From Endomychus coccineus (Eukaryota; Arthropoda; Insecta; Coleoptera; Endomychidae), in assembly GCA_958510875.1 (NCBI GenBank), contig OY294069.1:180961112-181025111 (forward strand): a DNA stretch of 64,000 nucleotides, read 5' to 3'. Shown here one piece after another: positions 12,411 through 25,210 of the stretch (its first letter is position 1; every line of letters begins with the position of its first letter). Position numbers and translations under genes: made by a program. The notes below the pieces were generated by a model. That model made no database searches and had not been told where the DNA came from. It was given only the letters and a program-made list of their open reading frames with translations.

Positions 12411-13324
12411 ATCTGTTTCAATAGTATGTCATTGTTTTAAAAATGAAGTTCTGGATTCCAATCAACATTTTATTAACTAAATTTAGTGTTATTTTAAATA
12501 AATATCTATTCTATTAATACTCAAGATTTTTATTATGAATAATTCCCTCAACCTTCAGAGACAATATTACCCCAATGCAATTTGGTTGAAGATGAAGGGT
12601 CACCAGGTAATACGAAAAATTTTGACCGCCACCCACCATAAACGGACTGAATTTCGGATTCGCGACGTTTTACATCTTAATGCCGCGGACTGTCGCACAT
12701 TTTCTGAAATGTATCTGTAACAACAGCTCTTCGAACCAAATGAAAAAGAATATTTAATTATAAATTATATTCAAATATTGGTTTCTGCAATGTTCCGGAT
12801 GATTTGTTTCAGTCGCGAGATATGCCATGATAATTCTATTACTCGCTTTCCCTGAGTATAATCTGTGTGTAAACAGAATGAATAAGCAATGATGGATGCC
12901 GTTACTTTGCAGGAATTTATCATATTCATAGAATAAAACACTATTGTGACTATAGTTTCGAACCTAGCGTGTCATACAAAAACTATGAATAAACATAGGG
13001 GATCTTAAATTGTATACAGTCAAACTTGAATTTCTTAGCTAGTATTATGCAAGCCGTCATGCCTCTGACATGAATAAATAAAAATCTTTTCTAAGAGACA
13101 TAACAGTGATCTATTGTTTTCCATCAATAAAGTTTATTGGTGAATTGAATCTTATTAGTATTGTTGAATGTTCGACATATGTTATTCTTCCGTTGGAACC
13201 TCGGTTGGTACAATATTTTTAAATTCATTGTACCAAATTTGGAATATGCACTAAACAAATTTATTATTACGTAATAATAACCCTTATCCACTGAAAATAC
13301 TATGAAAGTACTAAGGACTAGAAT
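12411..13324. other. Intergenic sequence, nothing recognised
   Basis: AT-rich, only chance ORFs (for example 12535-12720 plus, 13124-13336 minus). No domain or repeat recognised apart from the satellite copy that starts at about 13325. Confidence 0.4.
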
Positions 13325-13600
13325 CCGATTTCTCATCCATGGGAGTGTATTATGACGGCGTTATATCGGAATCGATGAGATCGACCAAATTCACTATTAT
13401 TCCATACGTACTACCCCTTATGAAATTTGAGAAAATGCGAAAATTTCCGAAGGTTCTCATCTAACTGATGGAACTTGTTCTATGAGATCTTTTAAATTAA
13501 ATGTTAAAAGTTTTATGTAAAATTTGAGTTTTATTTTCCAACTTCCGAAGGATCTCAGAAGGTTGTGGATACCAATATCGGGTGCATTAATCATTTTATA
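13325..13600 (-). repeat. Single diverged copy of the 26-27 kb satellite-like repeat
   Basis: The minus strand carries the same landmarks, in the same order, as the array at 25.9-27.4 kb: TCTCAGAAGGTTGTGGATACC in complement, CCCCTTATGAAATTTG in complement, GATGAGATCGACCAAATT and CATGGATGAGAAAT in complement. It shows the repeat is dispersed and not confined to the array. Confidence 0.65.
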
Positions 13601-13929
13601 AGTGATTTTATAGTGTATTTATCTAAGGTGAACTCTTGTAGTGTATTAAATAAATTTTAGAACGAGAATCATGTCTTTCGCTCTAGATTTTCAAATTATT
13701 CGGTTCATCATAATGTTTTTTTGAGGTTTCACCGACTTGTTCATTTTCAATAAGCGTTTTTTAAGTAAATAATGAACTATAGCTATAGAGTAACATATAT
13801 ATGGCAGACATCCATTGGAAAAAATGGGGAATCTCTGGCCACCAGTGATTTGAAGCACCAAAGCCTTCTTAGAAACTAGGGTTTGCCGTTCAACTTTGTC
13901 GTTCACGGTATTCTCGCAGATGGATCTCC

Positions 13930-14500
13930 TCCGATTCAATGAGTATCAACGCTGGTATTCCCCAGGGATGTATCTTGGCACCAATATTATTGCTACTTAA
14001 TTTGAACGGTCTGTTGGGAGTGACCACGTTCATAGCTTTGCGGATGATGGTACACTTTATACCACTCTCTTCTCTAGAGACAATATATCATCAGCGAATG
14101 ATGCAAGGCGGAGTACAAGCCATAATGATCATATGGGGATCTGACAGACTGGTAGTTTAATGCAACCAAAACTCAAACGGCGGATCTCACAATTCCTAGT
14201 ATGAAAATGTCAGTTACAACTATTCTATGTGAATAAGCGTGACTGAATAAAGTACGTTGCAAAATGGCTTCCTATATGAATGTTTATGTTGATCAACATT
14301 TCATTTTTCATCGGAACATATTACATATTACATGGGGATCAGCTGCAATATAACCTCTGGCTTGAGAAGACATGATCGAGCACTCATGCCTTGTGTATCT
14401 AGAAGGTATTGGTACAGCTCCCAAAGATAATCTGAAGGTCGTACATTCTATTCACAAGAGAGCTCTTCGTCTAAACATTATAGGTTTCCTTTGGTTTAGA
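13930..14500 (+). pseudogene. Jockey/CR1-like LINE reverse transcriptase, degraded
   Basis: Begins with INAGIPQGCILAPILLLL (RT motif with the PQG signature). It then shifts frame to SFADDGTLYTTLFSRDN (the catalytic ADD box), later FNATKTQTADLTIP, and about 200 bp on APKDNLKVVHSIHKRAL from the RT 3' region. The reading frame changes several times. The same family recurs at 51830-52209 (+) and 57721-57959 (-). Confidence 0.65.
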
Positions 14501-15800
14501 TGAAAGATATAAAAATTAACATCAGCATATTACTCTCAGTAGAAACAGAAGAAATTATCATATAATCCAAATATCTTGTGTGAATCACATAATGAATGAA
14601 AATTAACATGTTCGAGGTATTTTGACATGAGTGATTTTGATTGAATTGTCAGATTCTAGTTATTTCCAATTGAGCGACAACGCGTATATAATTTTGTAGT
14701 CAAATATTGATCAATAAAACACTGCACGACTTCCTGTACAATTCTTCATTTTATTACAGTCACTTTAGGCGAATAGTGCAACCCACGATATCTCTAACAT
14801 TTCAAAGTATAAAGATAAGCACTTATTGTAAGTAACCATTAAATTTATGAGAAACATTTTTTTATACAAACACGATAGGTTTAACTATGAGCCATTATTA
14901 ATTGAGGAATCTAAAATATTTCGAAGTGACTATACATTACATTCTTATCTTTTCAAATAGTACTTGTTAGTAATACACCCACAGGAATGTCATAAACATT
15001 CAGAAGCACGTTAAAAATTATTGCATGTTTCAACTATAAGTAATAAGAGAAATGCGAATAATTTAATTGCATAAACCACGTAATAAAGTATCAATATTAT
15101 CGCTATAGGTTCAATAACAGTACTACGTCGTTGTGTTTACTATGATACTTAAATTCGAATACCACCGGGTCATAACAATAAAATAACCAAATGTGAGTTT
15201 ACATGAATTCTCCGACAATTTATTGGTTTATTTTTGCACGTGATTGTATCGCATGTTCTACACTGGACGCCATAAACATTGTCATCGACTAAATTTACCG
15301 CCAAAACTTATACATTTCATTTGAATGTATAAATAGTTATTTGGAAATTTAAAAAATCATCTCACAATTCGCATATATGGCCAGTTTAACGGCATTGTGT
15401 TTTCCCATGTACCATGTTTCCTTCCACAAGGCAAAAGTGCCCCCATGGACATGCAGACGCATATTCGGTAAATCTAAAGGTGCCGATTGTTAACAAATAT
15501 ACTGAGTGTACGTCATGATAATCAGACCCATCGTCGAAAGCATTACACCTAACCTCAATGACTTACAGAGACAAGCATGCCTAACCATGACCAGAGCCCA
15601 GTGTTACCAGATGGCATCACCCATTAAGCCCCAGTTGGCGTTAAGATAATCACAAATGTCTACTTAATATATTTTACTACTGCATGTTTTATAGTGATAT
15701 TTGCTGCCATGTTTACTTTCGAATTATTGACACTATAATATAACCTTGTTTCATACTATATACTACTTATAGTAAGGGAAGTAATTGAATAACTTCATTT
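14501..15800. other. Intergenic sequence, nothing recognised
   Basis: No ORF above the listing threshold on either strand, no evident repeats or structured RNA. Confidence 0.4.
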
Positions 15801-16005
15801 CGGCATCTGGTCTACCAGAAGGTTCTACTCTTGGTCCTTTATTCTTTGTCCTTTTCATCAGTGATATCTTATTGAATATGAAGTGTCTACTTCACCGTGA
15901 TAAATGATCTTAAGCTTTATGCTCTCATTAATAATTTAAAAGATTCTTATAACTTGCAGAAAGCTTTAAATATAATCATGTCCTCAAATATTTCAAACTG
16001 TTAGA
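15801..16005 (+). pseudogene. LINE reverse transcriptase fragment
   Basis: SGLPEGSTLGPLFFVLFISDILLNMK is the RT PQG-box region with Q changed to E. After a frame change, NDLKLYALINNLKDSY and NLQKALNIIM follow, the segment just after the catalytic aspartates. The YADD box itself is lost at the frame change. About 70 codons of a decayed copy. Confidence 0.55.
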
Positions 16006-16889
16006 TTGTTGAAGTAACAGTAGGGAATTGAGTAGTTCAAAGTAAGATATCCTCGTCGTTTGGTAGCTATAGGTTTTATAATACACGATTCTATCAAAAA
16101 GAAGCGACCCCTAAAAATAACTAAATTATCGTGAATAATGCGTATTAAAAATAATTTCTCAGGGCCAAACATTTCAAAGAAGGCAACTTAACTGAGATGC
16201 CTTGACTTAAATCACTGACACGTTGCCTTCTTTACTGGATATCCTTTATACAAACGCAATATGAACATATAACATACAACTGGCACTCCACAGCGAGCAT
16301 TTTAATTGATTAAAATTATTGATCTGCATCATTTTTGCGACTTGGTAAATAGAATAATAATAATAAAGGGCAGTAGGTAAAATATTTATACCATGCGTAA
16401 TTCTACTTCACGGCTCGCAACGCGTCACAATCTAATGCTCGAGGAATGTGGTTTTACAAATTATTGTTTACTCATCCAATGAATTCTACAATTTATTTAT
16501 TAATCAGCGGTCATTTATTAACGACCGAAGAATTACTTAACCTCTCGCTAAGTTTAAAATACCAACATGTAACCGAGTTTTTCATAAATTTCACCTATTG
16601 TTGATAATACTTGGCGGATTTCAAACTAATAGAAAATGTGTCTGTCATTAACACGATAAACGCGTGTTAAAATATGAAGACATCAAGTTGGTTTACAATG
16701 AATTTCGGAAGTTATAAACAGAATCAAATCAGTTCGAAGATGGTCATAATAAAATAATACAGACAGCTTCCGTGGATTGACACCATTATTAACGTTCATT
16801 CATATACTGAGTTTATGACTGTGAAATTTTTAACTAATAACGAAATAACTATCACTCTTTTCCACTATTGATTTTCAAAAATCTTATGC

Positions 16890-17102
16890 ACATTCCGCCA
16901 ACTACGCTAGTCCAAGACCGAGCCTTGCAGAACACCAGATATCACCTCTGCTATGTCACACCTGAAGCCAGCGCCTAGAGCAGATACTTAACCCTACATT
17001 TTCTAGTAACATCATCTATGAGAAGTATAAACAGTAGAGGACCTAAGACCAACTCCTGTGGTACACCATATGGCACATCGGAGATGTCAGACCTGAAACC
17101 GT
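16890..17102 (-). pseudogene. Two tandem copies of a LINE RT PQG-box segment
   Basis: On the minus strand, 17102-16983 reads in one frame GFRSDISDVPYGVPQE then LVLGPLLFILLIDDV. Immediately after it (about 16970-16900) comes GFRCDIAEVISGVLQGSVLD, a diverged second copy of the same segment. Either a local duplication or two nested insertions. Confidence 0.5.
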
Positions 17103-18189
17103 ACACCTCTACTAACTGACGTAGATGTTGCGGGTACATTCAAATTAATGAAGCTGTCTGGAACTAATGGACATGTTGTCAATGTCCAATCTGGAGAACC
17201 AAAAGCTTTGTCTATCAACTTCTAACACAAGATGTATTTGTAATTCATTGGGCAAAGCACCAGCTCGATTAAAAGTTGGAAGTAACAGGGTGGAACGAAA
17301 TCGTAACAGTATCGTTCTTGCTCTTGCATTGGATCTAAATCAAAGACACTACATCTGAAGTAATGTATTTTGAGCTACTTCAGTAGTCGAGTAAAAAAAT
17401 CTCCTTCGATTTAATGAAGTGCAATGACAGCCAAAATATAATATGTACAGTATTGGATTTTTTATAGCTTCGATCGTGGATTTATTGTTCGGAGGTATAC
17501 AGAGGCCAATCTGTTGGATCCGGTCCTGACAACGAAAACTCGTAAGACGATAACATGATTCCGTACTTTTTTTCGCAGGTGTCCGATTTGAATTCAAATG
17601 ACGTTTTGTTTTGAAATTTGAACACATCTAACCTGGTAACTTGTGCATTCCAAACGATTCTGCAAGTAATGAATACATGTGTACATATTTATTCGTAACC
17701 CACTATTTGACTTATTCCAACCTTGAAATAACTCTAAAGTAAACGTTCATTATACCATTGTACCGAGTAGAGTGTGTAATTGAATATTTAGGTTGTTGTA
17801 ATTTGTAATAATTTCGCATCACGATCGATGACGCGTATCCCGGTTGAATAGTTGAAATACTCTAGAGATATCTCATCCTAGGTATGATGATTTCTATGGT
17901 ATTTACCCAAAGATTACGAATTACTCAAATAGATAACCACATTCCGCAATACTCAATGCATATTTGTATACATATAATATCATTCGATTTCAATTCCAAG
18001 TGAATGCATTGTACTCTCGTGGACACTCAGCGATTTCAAGTGAGGCAATTTCTAAATGCCCCTTACTAGAAATGAAGCAAGATAGCAAGAAAGATCCCCG
18101 CTATATGTCTCACTTCTCCCAAAATCTTCATCCCGAATAGAGGAGATTGGAGTAACGAAACTGTCACCCTACTACCACCAGGTGGGCTC
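17103..18189. other. Intergenic sequence, nothing recognised
   Basis: Short ORFs at 17167-17358 (+) and 17349-17627 (-) have no recognisable domain; the remainder is AT-rich. Confidence 0.4.
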
Positions 18190-18720
18190 GTATGGTTCTC
18201 ATACGGGTCCAAGGTAGGTCAGACTTCTGGGGCGGGAGTGTACCTAAAAAGGCCAAGGGTCACTATCTCAATGACTTATGGCACTTACTGCACGATTTTT
18301 CAGGTGGAGGTCTACGCAATATTGATTATGCAATGGAAAACCTGCGAAGAAATTATGTAATTAGGCGCATATATATTTGCACAGACAGCTGGTCGGCTCT
18401 GGGAGATCTCAAGTCACCCAGATATCACAGCAAGCCTTCTCAAGGAATGCAGAGATACACTAGAAGAACTAGCCAAGAGAAATAAAGTTCAACTCTGGGT
18501 CCTTGGAAACAGTAGAGTTGAAGGAAATAAAATGGCCAACTCCCTGTCGCACCGGAGCCAATGGTCGGTTTTGGAAATTGCGTGAACAAAGAGTGGTCTG
18601 AGCTATGGCGAGAACCACCACGCATGAGGCAGGCCGAGCTCTTCATCAAAGAGCCTGTGTCTAGGCTCTCGAAGAAACTGATTCCGATAGCGGCCAATAG
18701 GATGTTACTTTTTGGCATAC
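18190..18720 (+). pseudogene. LINE RNase H domain remnant, copy 1
   Basis: With frame changes it reads GAGVYLKRPRVTIS, YICTDSWSALGDL, KECRDTLEELAKRNKVQLW and VLGNSRVEGNKMANSLS. These are the RNase H blocks of jockey/R1-type LINEs (TDS box; VPGHSGVxGNExAD box, here decayed). Frameshifts and stops abound. The part from 18409 is repeated at about 18929-19240. Confidence 0.6.
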
Positions 18721-18905
18721 TGACGAAAAACGGGGGCCAAGGATTGTACCTTGTGGTACACTCGTTGTCAGATATCTTGCATCATTCTCTCTACCCAATA
18801 TTTTAATCACTTGCTTTATATCCCGCAAGTAGTCCTCTATCAGTGCAAAAGCCTGTCCCCTGATGCCCAATTTGTGTAGTTTTGCTAATAAAATTCTATG
18901 GTTGA
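18721..18905 (-). pseudogene. LINE reverse transcriptase fragment, same family as 27.4-27.9 kb
   Basis: Minus strand reads LGIRGQAFALIEDYLRDIKQ, GRENDARYLTTSVPQGTILG: RT fingers/palm up to the PQG box. It is nearly identical to 27863-27650 but keeps the CAA codon where that copy has TAA. It sits between the two direct copies of the RNase H fragment, joined at a shared TGACGA at 18720. Confidence 0.65.
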
Positions 18906-18922
18906 CTGTATCACAAGATACA

Positions 18923-19240
18923 GATAGATCTCAAGTCACCCAGAGTCACAGCAAGCCTTCTCAAGGAATGCAGAGATACACTAGATGAATTAGCCAAGAG
19001 AAATAAAGTTCAACTCTGGGTCCTTGGAAACAGTAGAGTTGAAGGAAATAAAATGGCCAACTCCCTGTCGCACCGGAGCCGATGGTCGTTTTTGAAAATT
19101 GCGTGAACAAAGAGTGATCTGAGCTATGGCGAGAATCACCACGCATGAGGCAGGTCGAGCTCTTCATCAAAGAGCCTGTGCCTAGGCTCTCAAAGAAACT
19201 GATTCCGATAGCGGGCAATGGGAAGTTACTTTTTTTGCAT
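18923..19240 (+). repeat. RNase H remnant, copy 2 (direct repeat of 18409-18720)
   Basis: Starting at AGATCTCAAGTCACCCAGA, this ~310-bp block repeats 18409-18720 with a few per cent of differences, same orientation. The 18721-18905 LINE fragment lies between the copies. Confidence 0.75.
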
Positions 19241-22200
19241 ATTGACGATAACGATGTTAATCTTTAACGAGCATCACCTCGAATTCCACTCGTATCTTAT
19301 CAGTTTATCAATGGATGTTTCGACCTTCTTATCAATGCAAATAGTGTTTTGAATTCATGGATTAAGAATCGCATATACTACATGGATATCCTTCGTCATT
19401 TCATTCTGAAATTACCATAACTTACATCATTATGCCAATACATATTTGGATTTTGCTTCTCTGAAATAGCTGATATGTTCTTATAAGTTGGCTTTGAAAA
19501 ATTGCAAATAGTCGAGGAAATAAAGCATTCCACCTTCCTAAACTGGCGCAGCTGGACGAATTGAGATGCGGTTTTCTGCATTCGATTCCAAAAGTAATTT
19601 CGAAATTTTGTGCAGGGTTTGTTTTTTGCGGAAAAAATTTATTGAATTTCTACAGAAAAAAATGCATTTTTCTGAGTGGTATTTTTCAGATGAATAAAAA
19701 AAACTGACTCGAATTGGTTTCTCGGGAGTTTTTGGGGTCGCGGAATACGAATATGCTATCAAATAAATTCCTTGGTTCCCTTGGACCTTCCTCTGGGTAT
19801 CCGGGGGGGGGGGGTTCTGACGCACTGAAGATGAATTTCATTAAAAATTATTTTTTAATGCTTGTTCACTGTAAATTAATAACAGAAGTGTCATTCAAGA
19901 CCTAAGTCATATTTACTAGAAATTTATCTTCTTTTATCAAATTCAAACTTATTGAATGATATTAAAGAACAGCTATGGAACACATAACTTTATCTAATCA
20001 GTGTTGACATGATTTGTGATATTTGGAATGAACTTCACCCAGGTAGTGATAATTGTTTCTAGTTCAACATTTAAAAGAAACGGAATTCCGGGAATTAATA
20101 AATATTAAAGAGAATATTAAGTTGTCGAAGACTTGAAGCTTTGGGCGGGCAATTAACTTTCGAAAAAAACTCAACCAATTCATTATTTCAAAAGTCTCTG
20201 GTGGAAAAGTATTTATTATGGAGTCGACTTTATACCTAGATTAAAATTCAAGGCATTTACATGAGAAAATCCTTCTTGATGTTACACATAATGATATATA
20301 ATTATGGGCAATTTGGAGTGGAATATTTATGGCTAATTTATGTCACATGCTGACTGATTATAAAATCTTGAAATATTTCACAGAAAACTTTACGAAGTTA
20401 TGAACTAATTGCTCACGATAAATCTCGGAAACTCCACATCCGCACTTCAAGAATTCATTCCGGAATTATTTCAAATATGTACGTAATTAAAATCTAGCTT
20501 CGAACAAGTTTTGGGCAATTCAATACGCGAACACACATCAGCAAATTCTTTTCTGGCGCATCATCATTAGAATTGGATTCCATCATTATTAAGCCATTGT
20601 AATGATAAAGATTGTGGCGGAGATGACTGTCTGATTATACATATGATCAAAGGTCAAATATGCAGGGCATAATATATCCTTTGTTTAAATTTGCCATTTT
20701 TTTTATCTTGTACAATTTGGGGAATATTAACTGACTACTAATGAAGATGATAAACGCATAAGAACAAAAACGTTCATCAGTAATATAATAACAGCCTTTA
20801 CTTAGTTTTTACAAAGTAGAATTAAATAAATGTATATTGAGAACTGAATCTCAGGGCTGAATTCAGTCTGATGACACGTCATATTCTGTTCTTCCACTCA
20901 TATTTCAAATAAGTTGTACATGATCAGCAACAGTGGCGGATCAAAAGAATGCACAGCAATATATTCCCCCCTTGATAGATTTATTTCTTTTCGTGAAAAT
21001 GTTGAAGTCATTTGCGATTTTAATAATGGGATTACCCAAGATAAGAAGTAACATAATTAAGGTATGCTAAGTTGGTAAGTAAACCAAAAGGAATTCGTCG
21101 AAAAATCATACATATATTCAATCAACCAATCAATCAAAACAGAGGCGGAAAAGTTCAAAGCACTTAGACTGCTTGACGAAAGTAGGAAAGACAAGTAGGC
21201 AACCATGCCACTAATAAGAGGTGGAAACTAGCCAACGAAATGATAAATATCAACAAAGTGGACGATCAATAGCTTCAAACAATACAACGCTGCAAGAGTG
21301 GACAGGGTGTTTTCGGTAATGTTCCAGCAAGGCTCAATAATCTGCACAATGTATATAGCCAGCTTAACGCTGGGCTATATACCAAACAAACGTGAGAAGG
21401 TAAATATGAATGGTCCTCGTACCAAAACGCGGGCAAATTCTGAAAACTGGTTATACATGAGCTTGTACGTAGATCAGAGAAACATTTTGACGTTCCAAAT
21501 TCGTAGGATAGATAAAACTTTGTTAAATTGTAATATTTATCACCTGTCACAGTCAAAACCGGCTACGCGCCATTAATACTAAAGATACTGTCGTAAGCTT
21601 CGGAAGCTTCTTCTTGATGAAGTCACACTTATTTGTACTCTTGTATAGGCTTTGTAATATAGAAGGTATTGTACAGATACTGAACTTTTTCAAGAAGACG
21701 GGAACGATAGCCAAAAACCAGTAATCACATGGGGCAAGCACAAAAGGTCTTTCAGGCTGAAGAGCTTTGGTAACTAACAACCCCAAAAAACAGTATATTC
21801 AGGCACTGTTAATATTATGACTTCTTCTTTCACGATTATAACAATCTCCAAGCAATCGGGAGTATCTAGGTGCAATTTTATGATCCGAATAACGTGTGTG
21901 GGAGGAAGTCATCGATAGTGATAAGCCAATTTCGAACAAGCGCATCGAAATAATTTATCTGTTTAGATTCATTACATTCATCAAACCTTACACTACTTTA
22001 ATCCATAATAACGACGCATCAAAATAAAATTTTAGACACAATTAAATTTGCTTTATGTATAGAATTTATGATAATACTATCCAATTATGTAAATGACATT
22101 TAATTGTTGATGTTATTGAATAAAATATATGGGTTATATAATACATAATGTTTTCATAATAAATCAAATGTAAACTTTGATCTTTTCTCACTGATGCTAA

Positions 22201-22413
22201 AAATTAGACTAATTTAGAATATTAAATGTCAAAATATAAATTGGTCATTTCATTTTACGAATTGAAATTTCTGAATGAGCATGTGGTACCTATTTGATAG
22301 CATCACATTACATCTTTATTATACAAAATATTTAATCACGCTATGATTACATATAAAAAAGAGATTGTTCCTTAAAAGCTCCTTTGAAATCAGTTATAAT
22401 GTATACAGAAATA
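19241..22413. other. Intergenic sequence, no gene recognised
   Basis: Contains an 11-base G run near 19803-19813 and a CAGTGGCGGATC word at about 20930, similar to the hAT terminus at 2251, without a partner. ORFs at 21275-21576 on both strands overlap and neither shows a domain. Otherwise featureless AT-rich DNA. Confidence 0.4.
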
Positions 22414-22470
22414 CAGTACTCATCCAATGACATTATCCCGGTTCTTATATATGTCATTGAATGAGTACTG
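22414..22470. repeat. Strong 20-bp hairpin
   Basis: CAGTACTCATCCAATGACAT (22414-22433) pairs with 22451-22470 with one mismatch around a 17-nt loop. No gene or transposon end lies next to it. It could be a small palindromic repeat or a structured RNA; nothing distinguishes these here. Confidence 0.6.
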
Positions 22471-23237
22471 TCAGATTAATTACCAACCATAGTATTACTC
22501 TAACCTACACTCCTCACTTCAAAACAATTAAATTTTAAATAAATGTGCGTGAATAGTTGATTTATAGCGGAGCATCGAATCGCATTGTGTTCATCAATGA
22601 TCTTCTATCCTTTCAGAGGTTTATATGTACAAAAATATAAGAATCTGACTGATGGTAAACTCCCTGAACTAGACATCCAGAAATGTGGGTTCGATATTTT
22701 ATGATAAATTATTTAAGTTATCGTAATTCAGGAAATTTAATTCTATATCTCTTAATTTACTTACACGAAATTATGGCCAATTAGGCAAAGAAACTTTTAA
22801 CATTTGAACTGGAATTTAACAAAATATTTCTAAATTAATTAGCGCTGTCTGCACAATGTGTATTCATGACAACATTTTTTAGTTTTTATGAGCATTGACT
22901 TAAGTTTAATATTAAAAAATTGTGTGTATAATAACTAACTTAATTCGGTGATTATGTACAAAATGAATTAATTTGTCATGAGATATTTGCATTTTGAATA
23001 TACTTATTACGTAATTGAATACCAACAAATTCCGTTTGCGTATGTTAAAGTTTAAAAATATACATTGTGCATACAGCTAATGAATATAGAAATATTTTGT
23101 TACATTCCAGTTCAAATGAAAATAATAAATAAATTTCTGAAGAAGGCGAAAGCGGAAACGCGGCAAATGAGAAGATTCTTTCATTAAGATACATCGTTTA
23201 TATTGCTGAAAACCTATTTTATTTATATTCTTGAACC

Positions 23238-24050
23238 ATTTGGGAATGCATGTTATGTTTTCTTGGTATGCTGGTTCTTATATATGACTGAAAATAAAAT
23301 AATAACTCTCTTTTTTGACATTTCGATAATACTTTATTATTTTTGTTAATTAGTGTTTCCATGTAATTTAGAAAAGAACAGATGATTTCGATTAATGAAA
23401 TGCGCCTGCAGCCGACTTGTGTTTTTAAAATCCAATTAAAACTGCAGAAATAATCAAATTTAAGATAATTCTATGGAATCTAACCTCAAAACTGTTACTT
23501 ATATATGTTAGATTATAATTTATCTTTTTTAGGTTGAATTTTAAATATTTTGTAGTACCATTTTCTATTTAAAATTCAACCTAAAATCGTAACTTATTAT
23601 CCAACATATATAAATAACAATTAGAGGTTAGATTCCATAGAATTATCTTAAACTTGATTAGTTGTTGATAATAGAAATAAAATGTTAATCATAGAATAAC
23701 TAACTCATGAAATAATCCTAGATATTTAGAATTGTATAATCTTATATGTCTTATGTTTAACTATATTCGATCCATTTCAAATTGATAATTAGCCATACAT
23801 TACTCTTTCACACACAACCGATCCAATATTTTCTGCAGTTCTAATTAAATTTTAAAAACACTAGTCGGTTGCATTTCATTAATCGAAATCATCTATTCTT
23901 TTCTAAATTACATGGAAACACTAATTACCAAAACAATTTTTGATAAAGACAATAAAGTATTATCGAAACGTCAAAAAGAGAGTTTTTATTTTATTTTCAG
24001 TCATATATAAGAACCAGCATATTAAGAAAACAAAGCATACATTCCCAAAC
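23238..24050. repeat. Large foldback (inverted repeat) element
   Basis: The left arm from about 23238 to 23550 pairs with a right arm from about 23568 to 24050, centred near 23557. Shared landmarks include TTTGGGAATG at the outer edge, ATGCTGGTTCTTATATATGA, TTTCGATAATACTTTATT, AGTGTTTCCATGTAATTTAG, CTGCAG and AATCTAACCTC. The right arm has a ~170-bp insert (about 23660-23830) missing from the left. No coding frame. It resembles a foldback or MITE-type element. Confidence 0.75.
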
Positions 24051-24100
24051 GAAGAAAGTTATCGAGATATAATAGTTGAAATGTAAAAAAATTATGAGCA

Positions 24101-24520
24101 TTCAATTCCCAAATGGTTTGATATAATTACAGGAGTTTGAATTGGAGATACTGCTCAGGAGAAAACGGAAAAAAGTTTTTTCATATTGCGAACGTTTTTG
24201 GCAATCGAATATCTTGATAGTGAATATGATGATTGGAATGTCATCATAAACTAGTTAATTCCCAAATGGTTTATTATAGACTGGATTGTAAATGTTTGTA
24301 GTTTGTGACCACTGGATATAATATTTGGAATGTTGTAAACCATTCAATTCCAAAATGTTTCAAGATCTGTGCCGAAGTTTCAATTGGAAATATTAATTTG
24401 GAGGAAGAACAGAAGAAAGTTTTTCATCATGTTTGAAATGTTTGTACCAACCAAATATCTGGATGTAATTTCCTTAAATGCCATAAACTTGTAAACAATC
24501 AATTCCCAAATTAATAAATA
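24101..24520. repeat. Diverged tandem repeat, ~150-230 bp unit
   Basis: TTCAATTCC(C)AAAATG-type starts recur at about 24107, 24255, 24343 and 24497. After the first and third comes a similar order of GTTTSAATTGGA, AGTTTTTCATNNTG and ATCTTGATG/ATCTGGATG segments. The TTTGGGAAT word also forms the outer edge of the adjacent foldback, so the two may be related. Confidence 0.45.
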
Positions 24521-24599
24521 TAAAAATAAAAAACGCACCATGTGTTTAAATAAATATCCATGAAGTCTTCATAAACCGTGCCCATTTTTTAAAAAAATC

Positions 24600-25210
24600 C
24601 TTGAACTTGGGGATGCCAGCTACGTACAAACAAAACACAAACACAGCACAATCACTTCTGGCCACAACTCCACGTGTTTTTGAAATCTCAAGAACTTCTA
24701 CACCATCGACCGGCGAAGGTGTTCTTCAACTAAATTTCCTATTTTAACTCTAGAGCGGTCAGGTACATTCTGAAGCAAATCATCAGAGGAATGCGGTGGA
24801 CCAGCTCGATGCTGCGAACGATTCACGTCGACGATACGCGCTACCTTCATTCGACAATTGTGCGATCGAGTGGTACACTCGAAGCAGCGCTATAACAGGA
24901 CAGTTGCGCTTCGAAAACGTGTACACATTGTAGTAAATTTACGGCATGGAATGTACGAAACTCAGGTGTGTATGGTACCTCGAAAGAGATTACATTCCAT
25001 CGGTTGTGCGGCATTCCTTGCGGTGAAATTCTGTTTAGCCTCGAACGAGGTACTTGGCGCTCTCTTTTCATGCTTCCATACGGGTGCTCTCTCGATGAGT
25101 AGGGGAAAAAGCGTCCTTGACCATGGTCAAATTTGGAAAAATTATAAGTTATGTAAGGATGCTATGCTCGCATGTGTTATACGCCCAAAAACATCGGGAG
25201 GTTACTAACT
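24600..25210. other. CpG-richer island with overlapping ORFs, no identity
   Basis: Between about 24690 and 25110 the GC content and the number of CpG dinucleotides are clearly above the surroundings. A 116-codon frame (24858-25208, +) overlaps a 74-codon frame (24847-25071, -); neither shows a known domain or a splice partner. It could be a promoter/first-exon region of an unseen gene or an old element. Confidence 0.3.

Noticed and set aside
23137..23158. CTGAAGA-AGGCGAAAGCG-GAAA, hammerhead-like core at the left of the foldback
   Set aside because: The two conserved boxes are there, but stem II is only about 2-3 bp and no UH cleavage site with a matching stem I/III partner follows.
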